This document shows, one piece after another, positions 19,889 through 31,248 of a DNA stretch of 64,000 nucleotides; the first letter of the stretch is position 1, and the number at the start of each line of letters is the position of its first letter. The notes under the pieces are model-generated. The model was not told the DNA's origin, searched no databases, and worked only from the letters and a program-made list of their open reading frames with translations. The DNA is from Patescibacteria group bacterium (GTDB lineage Bacteria > Patescibacteriota > Microgenomatia > UBA1406 > GWC2-37-13). The DNA lies in assembly GCA_023381015.1 (NCBI GenBank), contig JAMCTE010000018.1:1-64000 (forward strand), given 5' to 3'. The position numbers and the translations under genes are program-made.

Positions 19889-21760
19889 ATGAACATAAAG
19901 ATCACCCATAACTGGCTCCTTGATTATCTAGACACGGATGCAACTCCTGATCAAATTCGAGAGTGTCTATCTTTATGCGGCCCATCGATCGAATCAGTCA
20001 CTAAAGTCGGCGATGACTGGGTCTATGACATCGAAGTGATTTCGAATCGGATCGACTATGCGTCGGTTTTTGGCATCGCCCAGGAAGCCGTAGCCATATT
20101 GCCAATGTTTGGTAAAAAGGCCAAACTGAAATCTAATCCTTTGAGAGATTTAAAGTTCGACAAAATTAAACAAGGTAAAGGTTTCGATTTGAAAGTCGAC
20201 ATATTGAATCCAAATCTGGTATCGAGATTCACGGCCTTAATCTACGATAAAATTGAAATTAAAGATTCGCCCGGATTCATTAAAGATCGTCTTTCAAAAG
20301 TAGGAATTAAGGTAATTAATAACGTCGTCGATATTTCCAACTACCTGATGATTACCTATGGCCAACCTATTCATATGTTTGACTATGACAAAATTGTTGA
20401 CCATCACATGATCGTCAGGGAATCTAAGAAAGGGGAAAAACTAGTCACACTCGATGAAAAAGAAATTACATTGCCAGGCGGGGATGTTGTCATTGAAGAT
20501 GGTTCGGGAAAATTAATTGATTTGTGCGGAATCATGGGCGGATTAAATTCGGCAATTAACCCAAAAACAAAAAGAGTGGTTCTTTTTGTCCAAACTTATA
20601 ACAAATCAAAAATACGAAAAACAACCATGAGTACCGGTCAGAGAACTATCGCCGCCACTTTCTTTGAAAAAGGACTTGATGAGGAAAGAGTCGAAGCGAC
20701 AACGGTAACGGCATCCGAACTGATTGAAAAATATTGCTCTGGAATCATTGTCTCAAAAATTCAAGATATTTATCCGAAAAAGTATCAAGGCAAGGTCATT
20801 GAAATTAGTCAACAAAAATTTGATAGCTTGATCGGCATCAGTATTGATCCTAAAAAGATCATAATGATCTTGACTAATTTGGGTTTTTCCGTAGACAAAA
20901 AAGGAAAAAATTATTTTGTCTCGGTTCCATCGAGCCGCAAATACGACGTGACTATTCCTGAAGATTTGATTGAAGAAGTGGCGCGAATTTATGGGTATCA
21001 CAATATCCCGTCGCGCCTCCAACCCCCAGCTTACGTAGAACAGCCAAAAGAGATGGAGGATCTTTTTGTATTTCAAAATAAAATCAAAACATTTTTAAAA
21101 CACCTTGGCCTTAATGAGGTCATAAACTATTCGATGATTTCAAAAACAATGATAGAGGATTCGGGTTTAAAAGCTGAAGACCACCTGAGACTTTCCAACA
21201 GCATTTCTGAAGATATAGAATATCTTAGAATTTCACTTTTGCCATCTCTTTACAGGAATGTAAAAGAAAACTCCGGAAAGAAAGACGTCCTCAAACTTTT
21301 CGAAATTGGCAAGGTTTATTTGCCAAGGAAAAATTATCTACCGCAAGAAATCTATAAACTTGGGATCGCCGTCAATACAGATTATTATGACTTAAAAGGC
21401 ATTGTTGAGGGCGTTTACAAAGAATTAAACATTAGGCAAGATGTTCTAGAAGCAATTGAAGAAAAAAATGGCGTTTTTATGGTCGAAGTCGATTTAAAAA
21501 AATTAATTGATAATTACCGTCAAGTACCTCAATATAAACCATTGACACCGTATGCCGTCGTTAAGCTCGACAAGACCTTTGAGGTCGGGGAAAGACAAAT
21601 CTATAAAGTTATCAAAGAAAAAGCTTTCCGCTCAAATTTTTTGCAGAAAATCGAAGTTGTTTCTCTATTTGAAAACAAATTGACTCTTCGTTTCTACTAT
21701 TCTTCTCACTTGAGGAACCTCACCGAAGAAGAGGCCAAGAGTGAACTGGAAAAATTATAA
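19889..21760 (+). CDS. pheT: Phenylalanyl-tRNA synthetase beta subunit
   Basis: NVVDISNYLMITYGQPIHMFDYDKI, IPEDLIEEVARIYGYHNIP. Confidence 0.96.
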   Translation: MNIKITHNWLLDYLDTDATPDQIRECLSLCGPSIESVTKVGDDWVYDIEVISNRIDYASVFGIAQEAVAILPMFGKKAKLKSNPLRDLKFDKIKQGKGFDLKVDILNPNLVSRFTALIYDKIEIKDSPGFIKDRLSKVGIKVINNVVDISNYLMITYGQPIHMFDYDKIVDHHMIVRESKKGEKLVTLDEKEITLPGGDVVIEDGSGKLIDLCGIMGGLNSAINPKTKRVVLFVQTYNKSKIRKTTMSTGQRTIAATFFEKGLDEERVEATTVTASELIEKYCSGIIVSKIQDIYPKKYQGKVIEISQQKFDSLIGISIDPKKIIMILTNLGFSVDKKGKNYFVSVPSSRKYDVTIPEDLIEEVARIYGYHNIPSRLQPPAYVEQPKEMEDLFVFQNKIKTFLKHLGLNEVINYSMISKTMIEDSGLKAEDHLRLSNSISEDIEYLRISLLPSLYRNVKENSGKKDVLKLFEIGKVYLPRKNYLPQEIYKLGIAVNTDYYDLKGIVEGVYKELNIRQDVLEAIEEKNGVFMVEVDLKKLIDNYRQVPQYKPLTPYAVVKLDKTFEVGERQIYKVIKEKAFRSNFLQKIEVVSLFENKLTLRFYYSSHLRNLTEEEAKSELEKL

Positions 21761-21770
21761 AACCTGCTTT

Positions 21771-24326
21771 TTATGGAGTCGGTGTCAAAGATGGGGTAGG
21801 CGTTACGTTCCAGGGTTGATTGACACCAAACTGAATCGTGGATTCCCCTTGATTGTTATTTTGGTCCGTCGCCACTACCTGAAGTTGATATGTTCCGTCT
21901 GTCAGATTGACGACTTCATCGATGCTCTTATTGTCGCCATCGATCGACTTTACTGTATTACCATTAATATTGATTTTGACGTTTTTTAAGCTGTTCAAGC
22001 TAGTTATCGTCGCTTTGACTTCGACGTTGTTGTCGTTTACCGTAGTCTGGCCCATCGGATTTTTTATGGAAACGACCACGTCTGATGACGAGGCGTTGGA
22101 AACTTCCGTCGGCGGATGGTATTTCGGATCACCTTGGTCTTTTACCCAAGCATCGATCCCTTCCTGCCAGCGGTTTCTGCCGTCGGCCGATACCGGATCG
22201 TTTTCGGTAAATACTATAAAATCCTTAGAATCGTAATCGCCATTCTTGATCTCGACGTCATTAGCCAATTTGCCATCGGCTTTGGCGATTTTCAGCGTCT
22301 TATAAAACGGGGAAACGTCTTTTGGTTGAGTGCCGTCAATAAAATATTCGCTCCTGGTTGGATAACCATCTTTGGGCAATCCGCCCAAATAAGCGTCGAT
22401 GATCATCGCCTTGACGTCATCTGGCTTATCAGGAATCCCGTCCTGGTATTTTTTCAACAGCGCTCTCATGACTTGATAAAAAATCGGCGACGCTCCAGTT
22501 TCGCCAGAAGCGATTTTAGGATTCATGGGCGAGTTGTCGTTGTTTCCGACCCAAACACCGACTGTGATCGACTTCGTATATCCGACTGCCCAGTTATCTC
22601 TTTTGTCGTCAGTGGTGCCTGTTTTCACGGCAACAGTCTTTCCGGGAATATTAAGGTATGAATTTGGCCCAAAAACTTTCAATCTGGCGTTATTATCGGA
22701 AAGGATATGAGAAATCAAAAACGCTATTTCCGGAGATAAGACTTGCTTATCTTTTACCCTGACTTCCTTGTAAACTGTTTGTCCTTTAAAGTCATCGATT
22801 TCAGATATGGCATTGACGTCGGTCTTCTTACCGGCATCGGCGAAAACCGAAAAAGCCGAAGTCAAATCCAAAAGAGTGGTTTCTCCTCCGCCAAGAGTGA
22901 CTGACAAACCTAATCTATTCATGTTGGCGTCAGTTGGAGCAAATTGAGTCAAACCCATGTCGTATGCCTTCTGGAGAAAATCCCTGATTCCAACCATCGC
23001 CAACATCTTAACCGCTGGAATATTTTCAGAATTGCCCAAAGCGAATCTCACCTGCATCGGACCCAAAAAAGTACCCTCGTAATTAACCGGAACATAAGGT
23101 TTATCCCCATTGAGTCCAGAGCTAAACTCTGTCTTAACGTCCATGAGGACTGTCGCCGGCGTATAGCCTTTTTCAAATGCTACCGAGTAGGTAATTGGCT
23201 TAATGGTGCTACCGGGTTGCCGTAACCCCAGAGCGGCATTGAATTTCCCATATTTAGGATCGTTGTAGTCGTATGAGCCAACCATGGCCAGAATGTCGCC
23301 AGTTTTTGAATCAAGAACAACCACCGCACCGTTTGTCGCATTATACCCCTTGAGTTTCTCAATCTCGTCCTTAACGATCTGTTCGACAGTCGTTTGGACG
23401 TCTAAATCCAAAGTCGTCTTTATCTTGACTCCCTGATCGATCAATTTTGGGCCGTATTGATTGTCGATAAGATCCTTGACATAAAATACGAAGTGGGGCG
23501 CCTCGATCGCCATTTTAGGAGCTGTGAATGACATTTTGCCCAAATCATCCAGCGCCTTTTTTTCTTGATCAGACGTAATATAGCCGTCTTCACGCATCCT
23601 TCTTAAAACGTCCTTGGTACGACCGCGCCAAGCGTCTTTTTTACCGATAAATGGCGAGTAAGTACTCGGCGACTGTGGCAAACCGGCCAGAATAGCACAT
23701 TCGACTAAATTTAAATCCTTGACTTCCTTGCCGAAATAAGCTTTGGCTGCGGTTTTAACTCCCCAATAACTGCCGCCGTATGGAGCTTCGTTAAGGTACA
23801 TCACCAATATTTGATCTTTGGTATATTTTCTTTCCGCTTCATAAGAAAGAATCAGCTCTTGGATTTTTCTGGAGATCGTCTGTCTTGAGGAAAGCAAAAC
23901 GTTTTTTATCAACTGTTGCGTGATGGTTGATCCGCTCTGCAAACCTCTGCCTAAAAGCATATTTAAAACTGCCCTGATCATTCCTGTTTGCGAAATCGCG
24001 CCGTGCTTATAAAAATCTTTGTCTTCGATTGAAATCGTCGCTTCGCGCAAATATTTTGGCAATTCATCAAAAGTAGCCGGAATCCGATTTTTATCCTTAT
24101 ACATGTCATACAATACTTTTCCGTTTCGATCTAAAAATACCGTCGAGTAGTCGCTTACTTGCGACAATTTGGTAGGGGAAGGAAGATCTTTGGCATACCA
24201 TGCGAATAGGGCAAAAGAAAAAACAAAACCTACGACAACCGCAACGGTCGCAAACATGAGCCCGTAAACCAAAAGTTTCTGCTTAGTATACCGTTGGCGG
24301 TAGCGGAGGCGCCTGGATATATACAT
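21771..24326 (-). CDS. Class A penicillin-binding protein
   Basis: Glycosyltransferase domain ISIEDKDFYKHGA...GGSTITQQLIKN; transpeptidase GSTIKPITY, SENIPAV, KTGTTDD. Confidence 0.96.
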   Translation of the reverse strand: MYISRRLRYRQRYTKQKLLVYGLMFATVAVVVGFVFSFALFAWYAKDLPSPTKLSQVSDYSTVFLDRNGKVLYDMYKDKNRIPATFDELPKYLREATISIEDKDFYKHGAISQTGMIRAVLNMLLGRGLQSGSTITQQLIKNVLLSSRQTISRKIQELILSYEAERKYTKDQILVMYLNEAPYGGSYWGVKTAAKAYFGKEVKDLNLVECAILAGLPQSPSTYSPFIGKKDAWRGRTKDVLRRMREDGYITSDQEKKALDDLGKMSFTAPKMAIEAPHFVFYVKDLIDNQYGPKLIDQGVKIKTTLDLDVQTTVEQIVKDEIEKLKGYNATNGAVVVLDSKTGDILAMVGSYDYNDPKYGKFNAALGLRQPGSTIKPITYSVAFEKGYTPATVLMDVKTEFSSGLNGDKPYVPVNYEGTFLGPMQVRFALGNSENIPAVKMLAMVGIRDFLQKAYDMGLTQFAPTDANMNRLGLSVTLGGGETTLLDLTSAFSVFADAGKKTDVNAISEIDDFKGQTVYKEVRVKDKQVLSPEIAFLISHILSDNNARLKVFGPNSYLNIPGKTVAVKTGTTDDKRDNWAVGYTKSITVGVWVGNNDNSPMNPKIASGETGASPIFYQVMRALLKKYQDGIPDKPDDVKAMIIDAYLGGLPKDGYPTRSEYFIDGTQPKDVSPFYKTLKIAKADGKLANDVEIKNGDYDSKDFIVFTENDPVSADGRNRWQEGIDAWVKDQGDPKYHPPTEVSNASSSDVVVSIKNPMGQTTVNDNNVEVKATITSLNSLKNVKININGNTVKSIDGDNKSIDEVVNLTDGTYQLQVVATDQNNNQGESTIQFGVNQPWNVTPTPSLTPTP

Positions 24327-24421
24327 TGAATCAGTATATCAAAAATAACAGGTGTCTGAATCTAAATTCATTTCTTTCTTATTAGACAGTTGTGATAAAA
24401 TATGATTAATCTAAAAGAAAT

Positions 24422-24532
24422 ATGAAAATTCTTGGAAAAAAAATTAAAAGAGACTCCATTTGGAAAATTGTCGTGGTCGTTTCTTCGCTTCTTTTGATTT
24501 TGTCTTCTTTAGCGCCTCTATTTATCAGGTAA
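24422..24532 (+). CDS. Small membrane peptide MKILGKKIKRDSIWKIVVVVSSLLLILSSLAPLFIR
   Basis: 36-codon ORF with one hydrophobic helix immediately upstream of recG; shorter than the ORF-track cutoff. Confidence 0.5.
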   Translation: MKILGKKIKRDSIWKIVVVVSSLLLILSSLAPLFIR

Positions 24533-24541
24533 AATATTGTC

Positions 24542-26551
24542 ATGGATGGAACGCCTAATATTTCGTCTCTTCCAAAAACTAGATCCTTGACGATTACCAA
24601 GCTAAAATCACTCGGAATAAAAACTTATTTTGATCTATTAAATTATTTTCCGTCCCGATACGAGAACTATTCCACCAATGCCAAAATCAACCTGGCCCAG
24701 CCGGGTGAAATGGTGACGTTGACAGGAATCGTGACCGATTCAAAATTCCAAATCACTAGATCGGGCCTCAAAATGCAGGTTTTTAAAATCAATGATGGAA
24801 CAGGGGAGATTCAAGTCACTTTTTATAACCAGCCTTATTTATTAAGATTATTCCGCAAAGGAATGGCTATCAGCTTCGCCGGCACAGTCGATAGATACTC
24901 AAACAAGTTAATTTTCGTCCCTAAAGAATATGAGATCGGAAAACCAGAAAAACACACGGGGCGGATTGTTCCGATCTATCCGGAAAAGAAAGGGTTATCG
25001 TCAAAAACTATCAGAGAAAAAGTTTTTGCCGCTTTAAACAATCTTCCTCGAGAATTTATGCCCGAAGCAATCATTATTTCCAACAACCTAATAAAAGAAG
25101 AAGAAGCTTATAAAAACATTCATTTTCCGGATTCAAGAGAGATGATAGAAAACGCCAGGCGTCGTTTGGCTTTTGATGAATTATTTACTATTCAACTATC
25201 GTCGGCTCTTATAAAAAAAAATTGGGGCCGAGAAAAAATCGGACAACCCCTTCTGACCGCAGGAACTGCTGATAGCATAAAAACATTTATTGACAACCTG
25301 CCTTTTAAACTGACCAATGCTCAATCAACCGTCTGGCAACAAATCCTAAAAGACCTACTGAAAGATAAGCCGATGAATCGTTTTCTTCAGGGCGAAGTTG
25401 GCTCCGGTAAAACCGTCGTAGCCGCCTTGGCTTGTTATTTAGCTTATTTGAACGGCTATCAATCTCTTTTTATGGCACCGACCGAAATACTAGCCAATCA
25501 ACACTTCAAAACACTGCAGAGTCTATTCGGAAAAACAACAGTCAAAGTCGGCATAGTCACTGGTTCTATAAAGGAAGCTGATCGTGCCGATATCGTCGTT
25601 GGTACCCACGCTTTGATCAACAAAAAATTCAAAATGCATAAGATTGGTTTGGTGGTTGTTGACGAACAGCATAGATTCGGAGTTACCCAAAGGTCTGAGT
25701 TGAAAAATAAAGGCATCAACGCCCACTTGTTGACAATGACTGCGACACCTATCCCGCGCACAGTTGCCTTGACCATTTATGGAGAGCTTGATTTTTCCGT
25801 AATCGATGAGATGCCAAAAGGCAGAAAGCCGGTAAAAACCTTTTTCGTAAAAAAAGAAAAAAGATTGCCCTGTTATCGATGGATAAACCAACAGGTCGAC
25901 AAACTTGCTTCTCAAGTATTTATCGTCTGTCCCCTCATCGAAGAATCCGAAGTAGAAACGATGAAATCGGTCAGGGCGGCCAAAAAAGAGTTTGAAAACC
26001 TAAAATTGGTCTTTCCAAAACTCAATCTGGGGTTGCTGCACGGAAAACTAAAGGCTAAAGAAAAAGACCAGATCATGAATCGGTTTAGACAAAGAGAATT
26101 AGACATTTTGGTCTCAACCTCTGTCGTTGAAGTTGGGATAGACATCCCTCAGGCGACCATCATGATAATAGAAGGAGCCGAACGTTTCGGCTTAGCCCAA
26201 CTTCATCAATTGAGAGGCCGTGTCGGTCGGAGTGACAAGCTATCTTATTGCTTTTTGTTTTCCGAATCAGAGTCAGGGGACGTCATCGCTAGATTAAACT
26301 TTTTTGCGAAAACAAACGACGGAAACAAACTGGCCGAGGAGGACCTAAAGAATCGCGGACCGGGAGAAATATTTGGTAAAAAACAACACGGGTATACCGA
26401 CTTAAAGATCGCTTCTTTTTCCGACTACGAACTGATCGAAAAAACTAAAAATGCCGCCGGTTATTTTTTAGAAAATAACGACATAAACAAATTTCCCGAT
26501 TTAAATTCGAGACTAGAACGCTATCAAATAGAAGAAATAAGCCAAGACTAG
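24542..26551 (+). CDS. recG: ATP-dependent DNA helicase RecG
   Basis: GEVGSGKTVVAALA, VVDEQHRFGVTQR, MTATPIPRTVALTIYG, QLHQLRGRVGRS. Confidence 0.96.
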   Translation: MDGTPNISSLPKTRSLTITKLKSLGIKTYFDLLNYFPSRYENYSTNAKINLAQPGEMVTLTGIVTDSKFQITRSGLKMQVFKINDGTGEIQVTFYNQPYLLRLFRKGMAISFAGTVDRYSNKLIFVPKEYEIGKPEKHTGRIVPIYPEKKGLSSKTIREKVFAALNNLPREFMPEAIIISNNLIKEEEAYKNIHFPDSREMIENARRRLAFDELFTIQLSSALIKKNWGREKIGQPLLTAGTADSIKTFIDNLPFKLTNAQSTVWQQILKDLLKDKPMNRFLQGEVGSGKTVVAALACYLAYLNGYQSLFMAPTEILANQHFKTLQSLFGKTTVKVGIVTGSIKEADRADIVVGTHALINKKFKMHKIGLVVVDEQHRFGVTQRSELKNKGINAHLLTMTATPIPRTVALTIYGELDFSVIDEMPKGRKPVKTFFVKKEKRLPCYRWINQQVDKLASQVFIVCPLIEESEVETMKSVRAAKKEFENLKLVFPKLNLGLLHGKLKAKEKDQIMNRFRQRELDILVSTSVVEVGIDIPQATIMIIEGAERFGLAQLHQLRGRVGRSDKLSYCFLFSESESGDVIARLNFFAKTNDGNKLAEEDLKNRGPGEIFGKKQHGYTDLKIASFSDYELIEKTKNAAGYFLENNDINKFPDLNSRLERYQIEEISQD

Positions 26552-27754
26552 TTATTGAAACGATGAAGTCAAATTGTAAATCGGCGTAATCACGGAAAGA
26601 ACTAGGAAACCAACACCTAAACCAAGGATAACCAAAATCATCGGCTCTATCAAAGAAGTCAAGGATTTTATGGCAATTTCCGATTCGACTTCGAAATACT
26701 TAGATAACCTGAGAAGAGTATCGTCCAGGTTTCCTGTCTGTTCACCGACCAAACTCATCTGGACCAAAATCGGCGGAAAAATCCCTTCTTGTTCCAAAGA
26801 CGTCCCCAGCGACTGTCCTTTTTCCACTTTATGACTGACGTTGATAAAAGCGTTTTGATAAACCATATTGTCGGTCGTTTCAATCACGATAGAAAGCGCG
26901 TCCAATATCGATATACCGGCACCGATCAATATTGCCAAAGTCCTCGTCGAATTTACCAGAGAAGATATTGCAATTACACTACCTAAAATTGGCAACCTTA
27001 AAGAAATGTGGTCGAAATTACTTTTGCCTAATCTCGTCTTTAAATATTTTCTCACGAAAAAAACAATAGAAAAGATTGCTAAAATTATCAAAGGCCAAAA
27101 TCTGACCGAAAACGAAGAAATAATAATTAAAATCTGGGTGGTAAGCGGCAGCTGGATATTAAAATCCTTATACAGACCGAGAAGTTTTGGAATGACAAAG
27201 GTAATCATGATAAACATGACGACAAACATGCCTATTAAAATAATCGCCGGGTAGATCATTGCCCCTTTTAGTTTACTTTTGAATTCTCTTTCTTTTTCAA
27301 GGTTGTCTGCCAAACGTAGTAAAATTTCTCCAAGTTTTCCCGAAGCTTCTCCCGACTTCACCAAAGCGATGTATAAGCTGGAAAAATTATCCGGGTATTT
27401 TTTCAATGCCGCAGAAAAAGAGCTACCGCCTTTGATATCGTTATCAATATCATTAATCATTTTCTGTACTCCGGGCTTTGACATCTGCTTTTTAAGAATT
27501 TCAAGAGAGTCAATCAAAGTCAAACCAGCATTGATCATGATGGCCACTTGCCTGGTAAAATTGACGATGTCATTAAAAGAAATTGTCTTGTTTAAGAAGT
27601 CAAAAAAACCTATCTGCTCCTCTTTTACTTCCGAAACCGAAATTGGAAAATAGCCGTTTTTTTGCAAAAACTCAATTACCGAGGAAACCGAATTCGCTTC
27701 TATTTTCTTTTCAACTATTTCATTACCTTTTAGAGCCTTGTATTTGAAAAACAT
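26552..27754 (-). CDS. pilC: Type IV pilus inner membrane platform protein
   Basis: T2SF-domain protein with FTRQVAIMINAGLTL and duplicated GEASGKL/GEQTGNL motifs. Confidence 0.94.
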   Translation of the reverse strand: MFFKYKALKGNEIVEKKIEANSVSSVIEFLQKNGYFPISVSEVKEEQIGFFDFLNKTISFNDIVNFTRQVAIMINAGLTLIDSLEILKKQMSKPGVQKMINDIDNDIKGGSSFSAALKKYPDNFSSLYIALVKSGEASGKLGEILLRLADNLEKEREFKSKLKGAMIYPAIILIGMFVVMFIMITFVIPKLLGLYKDFNIQLPLTTQILIIISSFSVRFWPLIILAIFSIVFFVRKYLKTRLGKSNFDHISLRLPILGSVIAISSLVNSTRTLAILIGAGISILDALSIVIETTDNMVYQNAFINVSHKVEKGQSLGTSLEQEGIFPPILVQMSLVGEQTGNLDDTLLRLSKYFEVESEIAIKSLTSLIEPMILVILGLGVGFLVLSVITPIYNLTSSFQ

Positions 27755-27759
27755 GATGT

Positions 27760-28824
27760 TTAACCAAGCTTTATTTTTATAAATTTTTCTAATTCTTTGG
27801 GTCTGATCGCATAAGAAAATGCCGATTCTTTTGTGATGAATCCTGCTTGATAGAGAGAAAGAAGGCTTTTTTCAAAAAGCAGTTGGCCTTCCGATTCCGA
27901 AGTTTCGATAATATTGTTGATCAAATAAGCTTTTCCTTCTCTAATAGTCGCTGCAATTGCCGAATTATTAATAAGTATTTCCGTCGCTGGGATCCGATCG
28001 GTTCCGTTTAATCTTGGCAGCAACCTTTGGGAAACGACCATTTTTAGGACCGTAGCCAGCTGATTCCTTACCTGGCTTTGCTGATGTGGAGGAAAAGAGT
28101 CGATTATCCTATCGATCGTTTCTGGTGCAGAATTGGTATGCAGGGTAGAAAAAACCAAATGACCTGTTTCGGCAGCTGTCAGAACCAGAGAAACCGTGTC
28201 AAAATCTCTCATCTCTCCAACCAGGATGACGTCCGGATCCTCTCGCAAAGCTGATTTTAGAGACAAAGTCCACGAATGGGTGTCTTGATGAAGTTCTCTC
28301 TGGGAAACGACCGACTTTGATATTGGATAAACATACTCTATCGGATCTTCGATGGTGATGATGTGACGGGCATATTTGTTATTAATGTTATTTATTATCG
28401 ATGCCAGTGTCGTTGATTTGCCTTCACCCGTCGGTCCGGTCAATAATACCAAGCCCTGGCGCATATCAACCGATTGCTTGAGAATCGCCGGCAGATTCAA
28501 TTCTTCAATCGTTTTGATGGTTGAAGGAATTAATCTGAAACTTCCGCAAATCACTCCCTTAGCATAGTAAAGATTGACTCTAAATCGATTGTTGTTGTAA
28601 GTGGTCGCGAAATCCAACTCTCGATTGGTTAAAAAGATATCCCTTTGCTCATTATTAAGTGATGATAAAAGCATTTTCTCCGACATTTCGGCGGTCACTT
28701 TGGACATGGTCGACAGTTGAAACAGTTCTCCTCCGACTCTTATGGTCGGGAAATACTCGGGTATGATATGAATATCTGACCCTTGCTTACTAACCAACAC
28801 GTCTAACAAACTGTTTAGTTCCAT
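27760..28824 (-). CDS. pilT: Twitching motility ATPase
   Basis: GPTGEGKSTTLASIINNIN, DPDVILVGEMRDFDTVSLVLTAAETGHLVFSTLHT. Confidence 0.95.
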   Translation of the reverse strand: MELNSLLDVLVSKQGSDIHIIPEYFPTIRVGGELFQLSTMSKVTAEMSEKMLLSSLNNEQRDIFLTNRELDFATTYNNNRFRVNLYYAKGVICGSFRLIPSTIKTIEELNLPAILKQSVDMRQGLVLLTGPTGEGKSTTLASIINNINNKYARHIITIEDPIEYVYPISKSVVSQRELHQDTHSWTLSLKSALREDPDVILVGEMRDFDTVSLVLTAAETGHLVFSTLHTNSAPETIDRIIDSFPPHQQSQVRNQLATVLKMVVSQRLLPRLNGTDRIPATEILINNSAIAATIREGKAYLINNIIETSESEGQLLFEKSLLSLYQAGFITKESAFSYAIRPKELEKFIKIKLG

Positions 28825-28841
28825 AATTTGTTAATTAAATT

Positions 28842-30551
28842 TTAAGTTTCCGCCACCCGCAATACCTCTTCGATGGTTGTTATCCCTTCCAAAGCTTTTA
28901 AATAACCATCTTGTTTCATCATAATCAACCCTTCTTTTTTTCCCTGTTCTTCAATTATTTTTCCTGTTTCCTGTTGAAGAACCATCCGGTTTATTGATGG
29001 GGTAATCTTTAGGACCTCAAAAATAGCAATTCTTCCTAAATACCCGGAATTATTGCATTCCTGGCACCCTTGACCTTTATATAAAATAATTGGATCTTTC
29101 TGAAAATTTTTAGGCAACAAAGGTCCGAGAACTGCTTTTATATTTTCTTTGACTTGGGCAACCGGTTCATAACTTATCTTACACGAAGAACAGACTCTTC
29201 GACAAATCCTTTGAGCAATTACTTCGGCTAGAACTGAAGCTATCAAAAAAGGTTCAGCACCAAGATCAATCAACCTAGGAATAGCGGTAGACGAATCATT
29301 AGTGTGTAAAGTGGAAAAAACCAAATGACCGGTTAAGGCAGCCTGAATTGCCAGTTGAGTAGTTTCCTTATCTCTAATTTCTCCGACCAAAATAATGTTA
29401 GGATCCTGACGCAAAAATGCCCTTAACCCTGTCGCAAAAGTCAGACCAGCCTGCGGGTTGATCTGAACTTGGTTAATTCCAGTAATTTGATACTCCACCG
29501 GATCTTCTAGGGTTAGAATATTGACGCTCGGCTTATTGAGTCGGGACAGAATTGAGTAAAGCGTCGTCGTTTTTCCACTACCAGTCGGGCCAGTAATGAG
29601 AATAATGCCGTATGGTTTAAGGATGGCTTCCTCCACATCTTTCAGCTGCGGTCCTCTCAAACCTAATTCAATCAAACCTGGTATGCCTCCGGTTTTTTTG
29701 AGTAACCTCAAGACAATCTTTTCGCCGAATACCGTTGGTAAAGTAGAAACGCGTAAATCAACCTCTTCGTTGCCAATTCTAAAAGTAAATCGGCCGTCTT
29801 GGGGAATTCGTTTTTCGTCGATTTTCATCTCCGAAAGAATCTTGATTCTTGAAATTAAAGCTTCATGGATTGTTTTTGGCAACGACAGTTTCTCCTGAAG
29901 AATGCCATCGATTCTATATCTGATTTTGGTACGATTTTCTTCGGGTTCAATGTGAATATCGGAGGCCCTGCTTTTAATAGAAAATTCAATTATGGTCGAA
30001 ACAATTTTGGCTATCGGTGCCTCGTGAACGGATACGTTATTTAACTCGACTTTTTTTTCTCCGTTGACCGGGATATACTCCTTCAATGCTTCTCTAACTT
30101 CGGGGGACAAACCTTGGCTGTAGGCAATATTGATCATTTTTTTGATCTGGTTTTTGTCGGCCAAAGCCAAAATAACTTTTTGATTGGTCTTTTTCTCCAA
30201 GAAATCAATAATCTGCGAATCGAACGGGTTGACGGTCCCGACATAAATTACGGATTGTGAAGGATCAAAACGATAGGGGATAATCTGATATTTCCTGGCA
30301 ATTGCTTCCGGAATCAACCCAACGGCTTGAGAATCGATCGGCGAAGAATTCAGATCAACGTAAGGAACTTCTTCCAAATCTGCTACCGTCTTAATGATAT
30401 CTTCTGATTTTAAGGAAGATTTTTCGTAAAGCAGTTCGTCTATTGGAATGTTCTTTTGTAAACTGGCTACCTCATAATGATCGGCTTCCTCCTGGGTTAA
30501 TTTGCCGTTTTTTACCAGTTTATCGAGTAATTCTTTTACCGGTATGTTCAT
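28842..30551 (-). CDS. pilB: Type IV pilus assembly ATPase
   Basis: ASDIHIEPEE, GPTGSGKTTTLYSIL, CRRVCSSC...CQECNNSGYLGR zinc-binding region. Confidence 0.96.
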   Translation of the reverse strand: MNIPVKELLDKLVKNGKLTQEEADHYEVASLQKNIPIDELLYEKSSLKSEDIIKTVADLEEVPYVDLNSSPIDSQAVGLIPEAIARKYQIIPYRFDPSQSVIYVGTVNPFDSQIIDFLEKKTNQKVILALADKNQIKKMINIAYSQGLSPEVREALKEYIPVNGEKKVELNNVSVHEAPIAKIVSTIIEFSIKSRASDIHIEPEENRTKIRYRIDGILQEKLSLPKTIHEALISRIKILSEMKIDEKRIPQDGRFTFRIGNEEVDLRVSTLPTVFGEKIVLRLLKKTGGIPGLIELGLRGPQLKDVEEAILKPYGIILITGPTGSGKTTTLYSILSRLNKPSVNILTLEDPVEYQITGINQVQINPQAGLTFATGLRAFLRQDPNIILVGEIRDKETTQLAIQAALTGHLVFSTLHTNDSSTAIPRLIDLGAEPFLIASVLAEVIAQRICRRVCSSCKISYEPVAQVKENIKAVLGPLLPKNFQKDPIILYKGQGCQECNNSGYLGRIAIFEVLKITPSINRMVLQQETGKIIEEQGKKEGLIMMKQDGYLKALEGITTIEEVLRVAET

Positions 30552-30591
30552 AATTTAAATATATAAGAAATTTCTGATAAAATGCAAGGAT

Positions 30592-31248
30592 ATGATTCCT
30601 CTTCTTCTTATTTCCGACGATCAAAAAAAAATAAAAAATTATTTGGGTCAATTTAAGGAAAAAAAATATTTGGTAATTGATCTAAAACCCGAGAAAGAAG
30701 AGTTTTCAATTGCCGAAATAAAACATTTTCACAAAGAAATAGGGGTTTTCCACAAGAACATCAGAGTCTACGTTTTGGAAAATTTCCATTTATCTTCGCT
30801 GGAAGCGCAAAACTCGATCTTAAAATTGTTGGAAGAACCGCCAAACAACACCTTAATCGTTCTTTCCGCGCCAAGCGATTCAAAGTTATTACCAACAATC
30901 ACTTCGAGGACCAAAATTATTTTTCTAGGCAAGAAATACGAATACAAGTCTGATCCTGAAATTGAAAAACTTTTAAATAATTTTATTAACAAAAAAAGCT
31001 TTAATTTGTTTGCCGACCGGCAATTTACCGTTTCAAACAAGGAAGAAGCGGGCACGTTTATCGATCAAGTCATTTTTTTGTTTAGAAACCGCCTGATCAA
31101 TGACAAAAAAGCAAGTCGCATAATCAAAGAGGCAATCAGATTGAAAAATTTGCTCCAAAACAACAACCTTAACCACCAGCTTACGATTGATCATATCTTG
31201 ATTTTTATAAAAAAACAATATACGATGGATTTAGGTCATGAAAAATAG
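30592..31248 (+). CDS. DNA polymerase III delta'-like protein (truncated clamp-loader fold)
   Basis: [41 protein letters not shown]. Confidence 0.75.
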   Translation: MIPLLLISDDQKKIKNYLGQFKEKKYLVIDLKPEKEEFSIAEIKHFHKEIGVFHKNIRVYVLENFHLSSLEAQNSILKLLEEPPNNTLIVLSAPSDSKLLPTITSRTKIIFLGKKYEYKSDPEIEKLLNNFINKKSFNLFADRQFTVSNKEEAGTFIDQVIFLFRNRLINDKKASRIIKEAIRLKNLLQNNNLNHQLTIDHILIFIKKQYTMDLGHEK

